A stretch of DNA of 18,880 nucleotides from the NCBI RefSeq assembly GCF_000961885.1, contig NZ_JZKH01000123.1, positions 1 to 18,880 of the forward strand. The letters are read 5' to 3'. This DNA comes from Streptomyces rubellomurinus (GTDB lineage: Bacteria; Actinomycetota; Actinomycetes; Streptomycetales; Streptomycetaceae). The stretch's first letter is position 1. Each line of letters begins with the position of its first letter. The notes under the pieces were generated by a model. It saw only the letters and a list, made by a program, of their open reading frames with translations, was not told the DNA's origin and made no database searches. Below are positions 1-16,400 of the stretch, in pieces. Made by a program: the position numbers and the translations under genes.

Positions 1-2513
1 GCCGACCGCGACGGTCACCACCGGGTGGGCGCTGACCTCGACGAACGACCCGTGGCCCTGCCTGGCCAGGGCTTCGACGACCGGGGCGAAGCGGACGGGT
101 TGGCGCAGGTTGGTGTACCAGTACTCCGCGTCCAGGGTGGTGGTGTCCACCTCACCACCCGTGACGGTGGAGTGGAAGGGGACGTCGGCCGTGCGCGGGG
201 TGATCGAGGCGAGCGCGGTGAGCAGTTCCTCGCGGATCTGCTCGACGTGCGGGCCGTGCGAGGCGTAGTCCACGTCGATCCGACGCGCCCGCTCGTGCTC
301 GGCGAGCAGCTGCTCCAGCGCGTCCGCGTCACCCGAAACCACCGTCGACGAAGGGCCGTTGAGCGCGGCGACCCCGATCCGGCCGCCGTACGGCTCCAGC
401 AGCACCGCCACCTCCTCGGCGGGCAGCGGAAGCGAGACCATCCCGCCCTTGCCCGAGAGGGCGAGCAGCGCCCGGCTGCGCAGGGCGACGACCCGGGCAC
501 CGTCCTCCAACGACAACGCGCCCGCCACGCAGGCAGCGGCGATCTCGCCCTGCGAGTGCCCCACCACGGCCGCCGGCTCGACGCCAACGGCACGCCACAG
601 CTCGGCCAGCGACACCATCACCGCCCACAGCGCCGGCTGCACGACGTCGACCCGGTCCAAGTCCTTGCCGCTGCGCAGCACTTCGGTGAGCGACCAGTCC
701 ACATGCGGCGCCAGCGCCGCCTCGCACTCCGCGATCCGCGCGGCGAACACCGGAGCCGTGTCCAGCAGTTCGGCGCCCATGCCGGCCCACTGGGACCCCT
801 GCCCCGGAAAGACGAACACCACCCGCCCGTCCCCCGCGACACCCGTCACCACCGCCGCAGACGGCTCACCCGCCGCCAACACACGTAGAGCGGCACGCAG
901 TTGCTCCGGCGCGGAACCGACCACCACCGCACGCCGCTCGAACACCGCCCGCGACTCCACCAGCGAACGCGCCACGGCGGCAGGATCGTCCACACGCCCG
1001 GCGGCGAGCCGACGCGCCTGGGCCGCCAGGGCGCCCGCCGAGCGGGCCGAGAGCGCCCACGGCCGGGCCGCCGTGACCAGCACCGGCCGGCGGGGAGCGG
1101 GCTCGCGGTCGGGCTCGGGCGGCGCCTCCTCCAGGATCACGTGCGCGTTGGTGCCGGAGCCGCCGAACGCGGAGACGCCCGCCCGGCGCGGCTCGGCGCC
1201 CTGCGGCCACGCCGCCGGCTCGGTCAGCAGCCGCACGGTGCCCGCCGACCAGTCCACCTCGGGGGTCGGCTCGTCCGCATGGAGCGTGCGCGGCAGCAGC
1301 CCGTTCCGCAGCGCCATCACCGTCTTGATGACGCCCGCCACGCCCGCCGCCGCCTGGGTGTGGCCGAGGTTGGACTTCAACGCGCCCAGCCACAGCGGCC
1401 GTTCGGCGCTGTGTCCCCGCCCGTACGTGGCGATCAGGGCCTGCGCCTCGATCGGGTCGCCGAGCGTGGTGCCGGTCCCGTGCGCCTCCACCGCGTCGAC
1501 CTGGCCGGCCGTCAGCCGGGCGTTGGCCAGCGCCGCCTCGATCACTCGTTCCTGCGAGGGGCCGTTGGGCGCGGTCAGGCCGTTCGACGCGCCGTCCTGG
1601 TTGACCGCCGAGCCGCGCACCACCGCGAGCACCGGGTGCCCGTGGCGCCGCGCGTCGGACAGCTTCTCGACCAGCAGCATGCCCGCGCCCTCGGCCCAGC
1701 CGGTGCCGTTCGCACCGGCGGCGAACGCCTTGCAGCGGCCGTCGGCCGCCAGTCCGCGCTGCCGGGAGAACTCGACGAACTCGCGCGGGGTGGTGATCAC
1801 CAGCACCCCGCCGGCCAGTGCCAGCGTGCACTCGCCGGCGCGCAGCGCCTGCACGGCGAGGTGCAGGGCGACCAAGGAGGAGGAGCACATGGTGTCGACG
1901 GTGACGGCCGGGCCTTCGAGGCCGAAGGTGTAGGCGAGCCGCCCGGAGGTGATGGCGGGGGCGCCGCCGGTGAGCGCGTGGCCCTCGATCAGCGGGGAGC
2001 CGGCGTGGTCGGCGCCGTAGCCGGAGTAGGCGGCGCCGACGTAGACACCGGTCCGGCTGCCGCGCAGCGCCGCCGGGTCGAGGCCGGCCCGTTCGAAGGC
2101 CTCCCAGGAGGTCTCCAGGAGCAGCCGCTGCTGCGGGTCCATGGCCAGCGCCTCGCGCGGGGAGATGCCGAAGAAGTCCGCGTCGAAGTCGGCGACGTCG
2201 GCGCAGAAGCCGCCCCGGTCGGAGTAGGAGGTGCCGGGGTGGTCGGGGTCCGGGTGGAACAGGCCGGTGAGGTCCCAGCCGCGATCGGTCGGGAAGGGGC
2301 CGATCGCGTCGCGGCCGTCCCGGACGAGCCGCCACAGGTCCTCGGGCGAGGCGACCCCGCCCGGGTAGCGGCAGGCCATGCCGACGATCGCGATCGGCTC
2401 GTCGGCGGCCGCCTCCACCTCCCGCAGCCGCTGCCGGGTCTGCGCCAGCTCGGCGGTGACCCAGCGCAGGTGGTCGAGCAGCTTCTGGTCGTCCGGCTTC
2501 TGGTCGTCCGGCT

Positions 2514-2517
<4 letters not shown>
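1..2517 (-). CDS. Type I modular PKS subunit, N-terminal part (docking-KS-AT), cut by the left window edge
   Basis: The reading frame is open from the ATG at 2517 to base 1 (839 codons). It encodes the start of a polyketide extension module. Residues 1-38 form a charged helix of the class 1 N-terminal docking type. Residues 40-465 (2400-1123) are a ketosynthase with active-site Cys211 and catalytic His346 (EAHGTGT) and His386 (NLGHT). The Cys sits in DTMCSSS rather than the usual DTACSSS. Residues 566 to the edge (822-1) are an acyltransferase with Ser655 in GHSQGE and YASH at 751-754, both methylmalonyl-CoA fingerprints. The reductive domains and ACP lie outside the window. The start is set by the docking helix and by the ATGA overlap with the upstream gene's stop codon. 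The N-terminus carries a duplicated KPDDQ. In transcription order this subunit follows the monomodular protein and probably takes its chain. Confidence 0.95.
2482..2511 (-). repeat. 15-bp tandem duplication at the N-terminus of the last PKS subunit
   Basis: Two perfect copies of the 15-mer CTTCTGGTCGTCCGG (plus-strand reading) lie head to tail. On the coding strand they encode the duplicated [10 protein letters not shown] right after the start Met, just ahead of the docking helix. The duplication keeps the frame and extends the docking region by five residues. Confidence 0.9.
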
Positions 2518-7418
<4,901 letters not shown>

Positions 7419-7423
7419 GGCCG

Positions 7424-7429
7424 TCCCTC
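7424..7429 (-). promoter_or_regulatory. Ribosome binding site of the monomodular PKS gene
   Basis: GAGGGA on the minus strand lies 5 bases before the ATG at 7418, a short but workable spacing. It decides the start, because the reading frame stays open far upstream through the end of the previous gene in another frame. The gap to the preceding stop is only 32 bp, so no separate promoter is expected. Confidence 0.65.
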
Positions 7430-7450
7430 GCTGGGAGTCGTCGATGCCGT

Positions 7451-10400
7451 TCACTGGCTGCCGAATTCGCGGTCGATGAGGTCGAAGATCTCGGTCATGC
7501 CGGTCGTGCTGAGGTCGTCCGCCGCTCCCGGTTCGTCCTGGTCGGTGGGGCCGCCGGTGTACTGCCGGAGCAGGGCCCGCAGCCGTTTGGCGATCAGCGG
7601 GCGGTCGCCGCCGTCCGGCGCGTGCCGCGCGAACGCGGCTTCCAGCCGGTCGAGTTCGGCGAGCACCGGGCCGGGGGCGGCCGCGTCCGGTGCGAGCGCG
7701 TCGAGCAGGTGGGCGGCCACGGCCGCCGGGGTGGGGTGGTCGAAGACCAGGGTCGGCGGCAGCGTCACCCCGGTGGCGGCGGTCAGGCTGGTGCGCAGCT
7801 GGACGGCGAGCAGCGAGTCGAAGCCGAGCTCGCGGAACGGCCGGTCCGCGGCCACCGATCCGGCGCCGCCGTGCCCGAGCGCGGCCGCCGCGTGGCCGCG
7901 CACCAACTCCAGCAGCAGCCGCTCCCGTTCGGCGCCGGACGCGCCGGACAGCCGTCTGCGCAGGCCGGCCGACTGTTCGGCGGACGGCTGCGGCGGGGCG
8001 GCCGTCCGGACGTCGGGCAGGGCGGCGAACAGGCGGGACGGGCGGGCGGAGGTGAACAGCTCCAGGAAGCGGGACCAGTCGATCTCGGCGACGACGGCCA
8101 CCGGGTGCCGCCCGGCGTCCAACCGGCCCAGCAGCCTGCCCAGTTCGGCGCAGCCGGACGCCGGGTCGGTGGGCGGCAGGCCCCGGGCGCCGGCCCGGCG
8201 GTTCGCCGCCCGGCGGCGCTCGGTGACGGCCGGGTCGTCGTGCTCGTTGACGAGGTCCCAGACGCCCCAGGCGACCGACAGGGCCCGCCGGCCGTCCGCG
8301 TGCCGGCGCTCGGCGAGCGCGTCCAGGTGCGCGTTGGCGGCGGCGAAGGCGCCGTGGTCGCCGCTGCCGGTGACGGCGGTGACCGAGGAGAACAGCACCA
8401 GGGTGGCGTCCGGGTCGAGGAGTTCGTCCAGGTGGTCGGCGCCGGCGGCCTTGGTGGCGACGATCCGAGCGAACCGGTCCGCCGGGGTCCTGGTCAGCGG
8501 TTCGAGTTCGACGGCGGAGGCGGCGTGGACGGCGGTGCGGACCGGGGTGCCGGCGGCGGCGAGCCGGGCCAGCCGGTCGGCCAGCGCGTCGCGGTCGGTG
8601 ACGTCGCAGGCCAGGATCTCGGCCTCGGCGCCGGCCGCGCGCAGGTCGGCGAGCAGTTCGGGGGCGCCCGGGGCGGCCGGGCCCCGGCGGCTCAGCAGCA
8701 CCAGGTGCTCGGCTCCGCGTTCCGCCAGCCAGCGGGCGACGGTCGCCCCCACCGCGCCGGTGCCGCCGGTGACCAGGACGGTGCCGGCCGGCGTCCAGGC
8801 CTCGGCGGCTCCGGCATCCCCGATCGCGGGGTCGGCGCGCACCAGGCGGCGGACGTAGGTGCCGGTGGGGCGCACGGCCAGCTGGTCCTCGCCCTCGTCG
8901 GCGGCGGCGGCCAGCACGGCGGCCAGGTCCGTGTCCGGCTCCGTACCGTCCTCGGGAAGGTCGATCAACCCTCCCCAGCGGTGCGGGAGTTCGAGCGCCG
9001 CGACGCGGCCGAGGCCCCAGATCTGCGCCTGCGCCGGGCTGGCCGGCCGGTCGTCCGCGCCGACCGACACCGCGCCGCGGGTGACGCACCAGAGCGGGGC
9101 GTCGACCTCGGCGTCCGCCGCGGCCTGCAGCAGGGCCAGCACGCCCGGCGCGTCGAGCAGCGACACCAGGCCCGCGACGGCCTCGCCGCCCTCGATCGCC
9201 TCGCGCAGCGCCCGTGCCAGGCTGTCGCGGTCGGCGGCGTCCACCTCGATCCGCTCGGCGTACGCCGGGAGCAGGTCCTTGCCCGCGCCGGTCGGCGCCA
9301 GCACCAGCCAGCGGCCGGCCAGGCCGACGTCGGTTCTCGGCTCGGCCAGCCGGTGCCACTCCACCCGGTACCGGCGGGAGCCGTGCGCCGCGCGCTCGCG
9401 GCGGCTGCGCCGCCAGGCCGCGAGTCCGGCGGCCACCGTGCCCCACCCGGAGCCCCCGGCGGGCACCACCCGCTCCAGCGCCGCCAGGTCGCCGCGCTCC
9501 ACCGCCGCCCAGAACTCCGCCTCCGCGGCGTCGGCCGCCGGCTGCGGCGCCAGCCAGTACCGTTCCCGCTGGAACGGGTAGGTCGGCAGGTCCACCACCC
9601 GCGCGTCGCCCGGCAGCACCCGCCGCCAGTCCACGGCCGCGCCGTGCACCCAGGCCTCGGCGAGGGAGAGCAGGACCCGCTGCGGGCCGCCGTCCTCGCG
9701 GCGCAGCGTGCCGAGGGCGGCGGCCGGCGTGCCGCGCTGCGCGATCAGCTCGCCGATGCCGACCGTGACCACGGGGTGCGCGCTGGCCTCCACGAACACC
9801 CCGACCCCGTCGTCCAGCAGCCCGCCGACCACGTCGGCGAACCGCACGGGGTTGCGCAGGTTGGCGTACCAGTACCCGGCGTCGAGCGCGGTGGTGTCCA
9901 GCTCGCCGCCGGTGACGGTGGAGTGGAAGGGGATGTCGGCGGCGCGCGGGGTGATCCCGGCGAGCGCCGTGAGCAACTCGTCGCGGATCGCCTCGACGTG
10001 GGCGCAGTGCGAGGCGTAGTCGACGTCGATCCGGCGGGCGCGTTCGTGCTCCGCCAGCAGGTGCTCCAGGGCGTCCGCGTCGCCCGAAACCACCGTGGAC
10101 GACGGGCCGTTGAGCGCGGCGATCGAGATCCGGCCGCCGTACGGCTCCAGCAGCGTCGCCGCGTCGTCGGCGGGCAACGGGAGCGACACCATGCCGCCCT
10201 TGCCGGACAGCGCCAGCAGCGCCCGGCTGCGCAGCGCGACGACCCGGGCGCCGTCCTCCAGCGACAGCGCCCCCGCCACGCAAGCGGCCGCGATCTCGCC
10301 CTGCGAGTGCCCGACCACGGCCGCCGGCTCGACGCCCGCCGACTGCCACAGCCCGGCCAGGGACACCATCACCGCCCACAGCACCGGCTGCACGACGTCC

Positions 10401-13400
10401 ACCCGTTCCAACCCCGCACCGCCGCGCAGCACGTCGGTCAGCGACCAGTCCACGTACGGCGCCAGCGCCGCCTCGCACGCGGCGATCCGCGCGGCGAACA
10501 CCGGCGCGGCATCGAGCAGTTCGACCCCCATCCCGACCCACTGCGAGCCCTGGCCCGGGAAGACGAACACCACCCGCCCGTCCCCGGCGGTGCCCGTGAC
10601 CAGGCCGGCCGCCGGGGCGCCGTCCGCCAGGGCGCGCAGCCCGGCGGGGTCGCCGCCGACCAGCACCGCCCGGTGGTCCAGCGCCGCCCGGGTGGTGGCC
10701 AGCGAGTGCGCCAGGTCCGCCGGGTCCGTGGCCGTCCGCGCCGTCCGGGCCGCCAGTCGGCGGGCCTGGTCGGCCAGGGCGGGGCGGCTCTTCGCCGAGA
10801 TCGGCCACGGCAGCACCGGCGTGCGCAGCACCGGCTCGGCCGCCTCCTCCTCGGGCCGGTCGCGCCGCTCGGCGGGGGGTGCCTCCTCCAGGATGACGTG
10901 GGCGTTGGTGCCGCTGAGCCCGAAGGAGGACACGCCGGCCCGGCGGGGCCGCTCGCCGCGCGGCCAGTCCACCGGTTCGGTGAGCAGCGCGACCGCGCCC
11001 GCCGTCCAGTCCACCTCGCCGGTGGGCCGGTCCGCGTGCAGGGTGCGCGGCAGCACGCCCCGGCGCAGCGCCAGCACCATCTTGATCACTCCGGCGATGC
11101 CCGAAGCGGCCTGGGTGTGGCCGATGTTGGACTTCACCGACCCGAGCCGCACCGGCCGCTCGGCGGGGCGGCCTCGGCCGTAGGTGGCGAGCAGGGCCTG
11201 GGCCTCGATCGGGTCGCCCAGCCGGGTGCCGGTGCCGTGCGCCTCCACCGCGTCGATCTGATCGGCCGTCAGCTCGGCGTTGGCGAGCGCCTGTTCGATG
11301 ACGCGCTGCTGGGCCGGGCCGTTCGGGGCGGCGAGGCCGTTGGAGGCGCCGTCCTGGTTGGTCGCCGAGCCGCGGATCACCGCGAGCACCCGGTGGCCGT
11401 TGCGCCGCGCGTCCGACAGGCGTTCCAGCAGCAGGACGCCCACGCCCTCCGCGAGGCCCATGCCGTCAGCGCCGTCCGCGAAGGCCTTGCACCGCCCGTC
11501 CGGCGCCAGGCCGCGCTGGCGGCTGAAGCCGATGAACGCGGTCGGCGTGGCCAGCACGGACACGCCGCCGGCCAGCGCCATCGTGCACTCCCCCGTGCGC
11601 AGCGACTGCGCGGCCAGGTGCAGGGCGACGAGCGAGGAGGAGCAGGCAGTCTCGACGGTCACCGCCGGGCCCTCCAGGCCGAGGGCGTACGCGACCCGGC
11701 CGGAGACCACGCTGGCGCTGGCGCCGGTGAGCAGGTGGCCTTCGTGCTCGGCGGGCAGCGCCTGGCCGGCCACGCCGTACTCGGGCTGGTTGGCGCCGAC
11801 GAAGGTGCCGGTGCGGCTGCCGCGCAGGCCGGTCGGGTCGATGCCGGCGTGTTCGACGGCCTCCCACGAGGTCTCCAGCAGCAGCCGCTGCTGCGGGTCC
11901 ATGGCCAGCGCCTCGCGCGGGGAGATGCCGAAGAACGCGGCGTCGAAGCGGTCCGCGTCGGCGAGGAAGCCGCCGGTGCGGACGTAGCTGCGGCCGGTGC
12001 GGTCCGGGTCCGGGTCGTGCAGCGCGTCCAGGCTCCAGCCCCGGCCGTCCGGCAGCGGGCCGATCGCGTCGCCGCCCTCGGCCAGCAGCCGCCACAGCTC
12101 GTCGGGGGACGCCGCGCCCGGGTAGCGGCAGGCCATGCCGACGATCGCGATCGGCTCGTCCGGCGCGGGGCCGCCCGCGACCGGTGCCGCGGCGGCGGCC
12201 GCCGACTCCGGCGCGGCGTCGCCGAGCAGCAGGGCGCCGAGCCGGGCGCCGACCGCGGCGGGCGTCGGGTGGTCGAACACCAGCGTCGCCGGCAGGGCGA
12301 GGCCGGTGGCCCCGGCCAGCCGGGTGCGCAGTTCCACGGCGGTCACCGAGTCGAAGCCGAGCTCGCGGAACGGCCGGTGCGGGTCGAGCGCGCCGGTGCC
12401 CCGGTGCCCGAGCACGGCGGCCGCGTGGTCGCGGACGAATTCCCGCAGCTCGTGCTGCTGCCGGGCGGCGGGCAGGGCGGTGAGGCGGGCGCGCAGTTCG
12501 TCGGCCCGGGACGGAAACCCGGCCGGGTCACGCGGGTCCGGCTGCGCGGCCTCCGGGAGCTCGGCCAGCAGGCGGGTGGGGCGGGCGGAGGTGTAGAGGG
12601 CGGTGAAGCGCGGCCAGTCCACCCGGGCGACGGCGATCGTGGCGTCGTCCCGGTCCAGCACCTGCTGCAGCGCGGCGCAGGCGAGCGCCGGGTCCATCAG
12701 CGGCAGGCCCCGCTCGCCGGCCCGGGCGGTGACGGCGCGGCGGCGGGCGGTGTCGGCGGTGTCCCGCTCGTTGTGGGCGTCCCAGACGCCCCAGGCGATC
12801 GACACGGTGCGCCGCCCGGCCGCGTGCCGCCGCTCGGCGAGCGCGTCCAGGTGGGCGTTGGCGGCCGCGTACGCGCCGTGGTCGCCGCTGCCCCAGACGC
12901 CGGTGACCGAGGAGAACAGCACCAACTCGGCTGCCGGGTCGAGCAGTTCGTCGAGGTGCGCGGCTCCGCCCAGCTTGGCGGCGACGATCGCGCGGTAGCG
13001 GTCGGGCGCGGTGTCCCGCAGGGCGGCCAGCTCGATCCGCGCCGCGGTGTGGACGGCGGTGCGGACGGGCGTCCCGGCGGCGGCGAGGCCGTCGAGGCGG
13101 GCCGCCAGCGCCGCACGGTCGGTCACGTCGCAGGCCACGATCTCGGCCTGCGCACCGGCCGCGCGGAGCTCGGCGAGCAGTTCGGGCGCACCGGGGGCGG
13201 CCGGGCCGCGCCGGCTCAGCAGCACCAGGCGCTCGGCGCCCCGGGCCGCCAGCCACCGGGCGACCTCGGCGCCGACCACGCCGGTACCACCGGTGACCAG
13301 CACCGTGCCCGTGGGCGTCCAGGCGCGCGCGGCGGGGCCGGCGGCGAGCGGCGCGCGGACCAGGCGGCGGACGTAGGTGCCGGTGGGGCGCACGGCCAGC

Positions 13401-16400
13401 TGGTCCTCACCGGCGGCGGCAGCGGCGGCCAGCACGGGGGCCAGATCGGCGGGCCCCTCGTCCGGCAGGTCGACCAGGCCGCCCCAGCGGTGCGGGAACT
13501 CCAGGGCGGCGACCCGGCCGAGGCCCCAGAGCTGGGCCTGCTCGGGGCTGGTCACCCGGTCGCCCGTGCCGACCGAGACCGCGCCGCGCGTGACGCACCA
13601 CAGCGGGGCGTCGACCCCGGCGTCCGCCATGGCCTGCAGCAGGCTCAGCGTGCCCGGGGCGTCGAGCAGCGAGACCACGCCCGCGACGCCGTCGGCCGCG
13701 TCCGGCAGGAGGCGGGCCAGACCCTCGCGGTCCGGGGTCCGCACCTCCACGCGCTCGGCGCGACCGGCGAGCACGTCCGCGCCGACGCCGGGCGGAGCCA
13801 GCACCAGCCAGCGGCCGTCCGGCCCGTCCGCCGCCGGGCCGGGGGCCGTCGCCTTCGGCACCGGGCGCCACACGACCCGGTACCGCCAGGAGTCGAGCAC
13901 CGACCGCTCGCGCCGCCCCCGCCGCCACGCGGCGAGCTCCGGCAGCACCTCGCCCCAGCCCGGGCCGTCCACCGGCAGCAGCTGCTCCAGCGCCGCCAGG
14001 TCCTCGCCCTCCACGGCGGCCCAGAACCGCGCCTCCGCCGCGTCCGTGCCCTCGCCGGGCGCGACGAACGGCGCGGTGATCCAGTAGCGCTCGCGCTGGA
14101 ACGCGTAGGTGGGCAGGTCCACCAGGGCGGCGTCGGCGGGCAGGACCGTCCGCCAGTCGACGGGCGCGCCGGCCGTCCAGGCCCGGGCGAGGGACAGCAG
14201 GAAGCGCTCCGGCCCGCCCTCCTCCCGGCGCAGGGTGCCCAGGGCGACGGCCCGGGAGCCGGCCCGCTCGACGCACTCGCCGACGCCACCGGTCACCACC
14301 GGGTGCGCGCTCACCTCGACGAACGCCCCGAAGCCGCGCCCCGCCAGCGCCTCGACGACCGGGGCGAAGCGGACGGGCCGGCGCAGGTTGGCGTACCAGT
14401 ACGCGGCGTCCAGGGTGGCGGTGTCCACCTCGCCGCCCGTGACGGTGGAGTGGAACGGGATCTCGGCCGTGCGCGGGGTGATCCCGGCCAGGACGGCCAC
14501 GAGCTCGTCGCGGATCTGCTCGACGTGCGCGCTGTGCGAGGCGTAGTCGACGTCGATGCGGCGGGCCCGCTCGTGCTCGGCGAGCAGCCTCTCCAGGGCG
14601 TCCGCGTCGCCCGAAACCACCGTGGTGGACGGCCCGTTGAGCGCGGCGATCGAGATCCGGCCGCCGTACGGCTCCAGCAGCCGCTCCACCTCCTCGGCGG
14701 GCAGCGGGAGCGAGACCATGCCGCCCCTGCCGGACAGGGCCAGCAGGGCCCGGCTGCGCAGGGCGACGACCCGCGCGCCGTCCTCCAGCGACAGCGCCCC
14801 CGCCACGCAGGCCGCGGCGATCTCGCCCTGCGAGTGGCCCACCACGGCCGCCGGTTCGACACCGGCGGCACGCCACAGCGCCGCCAGCGACACCATCACC
14901 GCCCACAGCACCGGCTGGACCACGTCCACCCGGTCCAACCCCGCACCGCCACGCAGCACTTCGGTGAGCGACCAGTCCACGTGCGGCGCCAGCACCGCCT
15001 CGCACTCCGCGATCCGCGCGGCGAACACCGGTGCGGTGTCCAGCAGTTCGGCGCCCATGCCGACCCACTGCGCGCCCTGCCCCGGGAAGACGAACGCGAC
15101 CTTGCGTCCCGCGCCCGCCACGCCCGCGACCGCGTTCGCCGCCGGCGCGCCCGCCGCCAACGACCTGAGGGCCGCGCGCAGTTCCTCCGATCCCGCGCCG
15201 ATCGCCACGGCCCGGTGGTCGAGCGCCGCCCGACCGGTGGCGAGCGCGTGCGCCGTCGCCGCCGGGTCGGCCGCGGCCCACGACGCCAACCGTCCGGCCT
15301 GCGCGGCCAGCGCGGCCTCCGAGCGCGCCGACACCACCCACGGCAGGACCGGCGAACGCAGCAGCGGCGGTCTCGACCCGCCCGGCGCCGGCTCCGACCC
15401 GGGCTCGGGCTCCGGCCGTTCGACGGCGGGCGCCTCCTCGACGATCACGTGCGCGTTGGTGCCGCTGATCCCGAACGAGGACACCCCGGCCCGACGCGGT
15501 TCCCCGCCGGACGGCCACGCCACCGGCTCGGTCAGCAACCGCACGGTGCCGGCCGACCAGTCCACCTCGCGGGTCGGCTCGTCCACGTGCAGGGTGCGCG
15601 GCAGGAGGCCGTGGCGCAGGGCCATCACCATCTTGATCACGCCCGCCACGCCGGCGGCGGCCGCGCTGTGGCCGATGTTCGACTTGATCGAGCCCAACCG
15701 GAGCGGCCGGTCGGCGGAGTGCGCCCGCCCGTAGGTGGCGATGAGCGCCTGCGCCTCGATCGGGTCGCCGAGCGCGGTGCCGGTGCCGTGCGCCTCGACG
15801 GCGTCCACCTGCCCGGCCGACAGCCGGGCGTTGGCCAGCGCGGCCTCGATCACCCGCTGCTGCGACGGCCCGTTGGGGGCGGTGAGGCCGCTGCTGGCGC
15901 CGTCCTGGTTGGTCGCCGAGCCGCGCAGCACGGCCAGCACCGGGTGGCCCAGGCGCCGCGCGTCGGACAGCCGCTCCAGCAGCAGGACGCCCGCGCCCTC
16001 GGCCCAGCCCGTGCCGTCCGCACCGGCGGCGAAGGCCTTGCACCGCCCGTCCGGCGACAGCCCCCGCTGCCGGCTGAAGTCCACGAACAGGCGCGGCGTC
16101 GGCATCAGGGTGACGCCGCCGGCCAGCGCGAGCGTGCACTCGCCGGAGCGCAGCGCCTGCGCGGCCAGGTGCAGCGCCACCAGCGAGGAGGAGCACGCGG
16201 TGTCCGCCGTGATCGCCGGGCCCTCCAGGCCGAGCGTGTACGCCACCCGGCCGGACAGCACGCTCGCCGCGTTGCCCGTCAGCGCGTACGTCTCCACGCC
16301 CTCGGGCAGCGGCTGCATGCCCACCAGGTAGCCGGAGGTGCCCGCGCCGAGGAAGACGCCGGTCGGGCTGCCGGCGAGCGCGGTCGGGTCGATGCCAGCC

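Noticed and set aside
866..2335. A minus-strand 489-codon frame within the last PKS gene
   Set aside because: It is out of frame with the KS and AT motifs. The true frame from 2517 contains all the conserved residues.
7419..10808. N-terminal extension of the monomodular PKS frame to 10808 (2764 codons)
   Set aside because: The extra 1130 residues are Arg/Gly/Pro-rich shadow sequence overlapping the bimodular gene in another frame. The ATG at 7418 has a Shine-Dalgarno site and starts the conserved docking helix.
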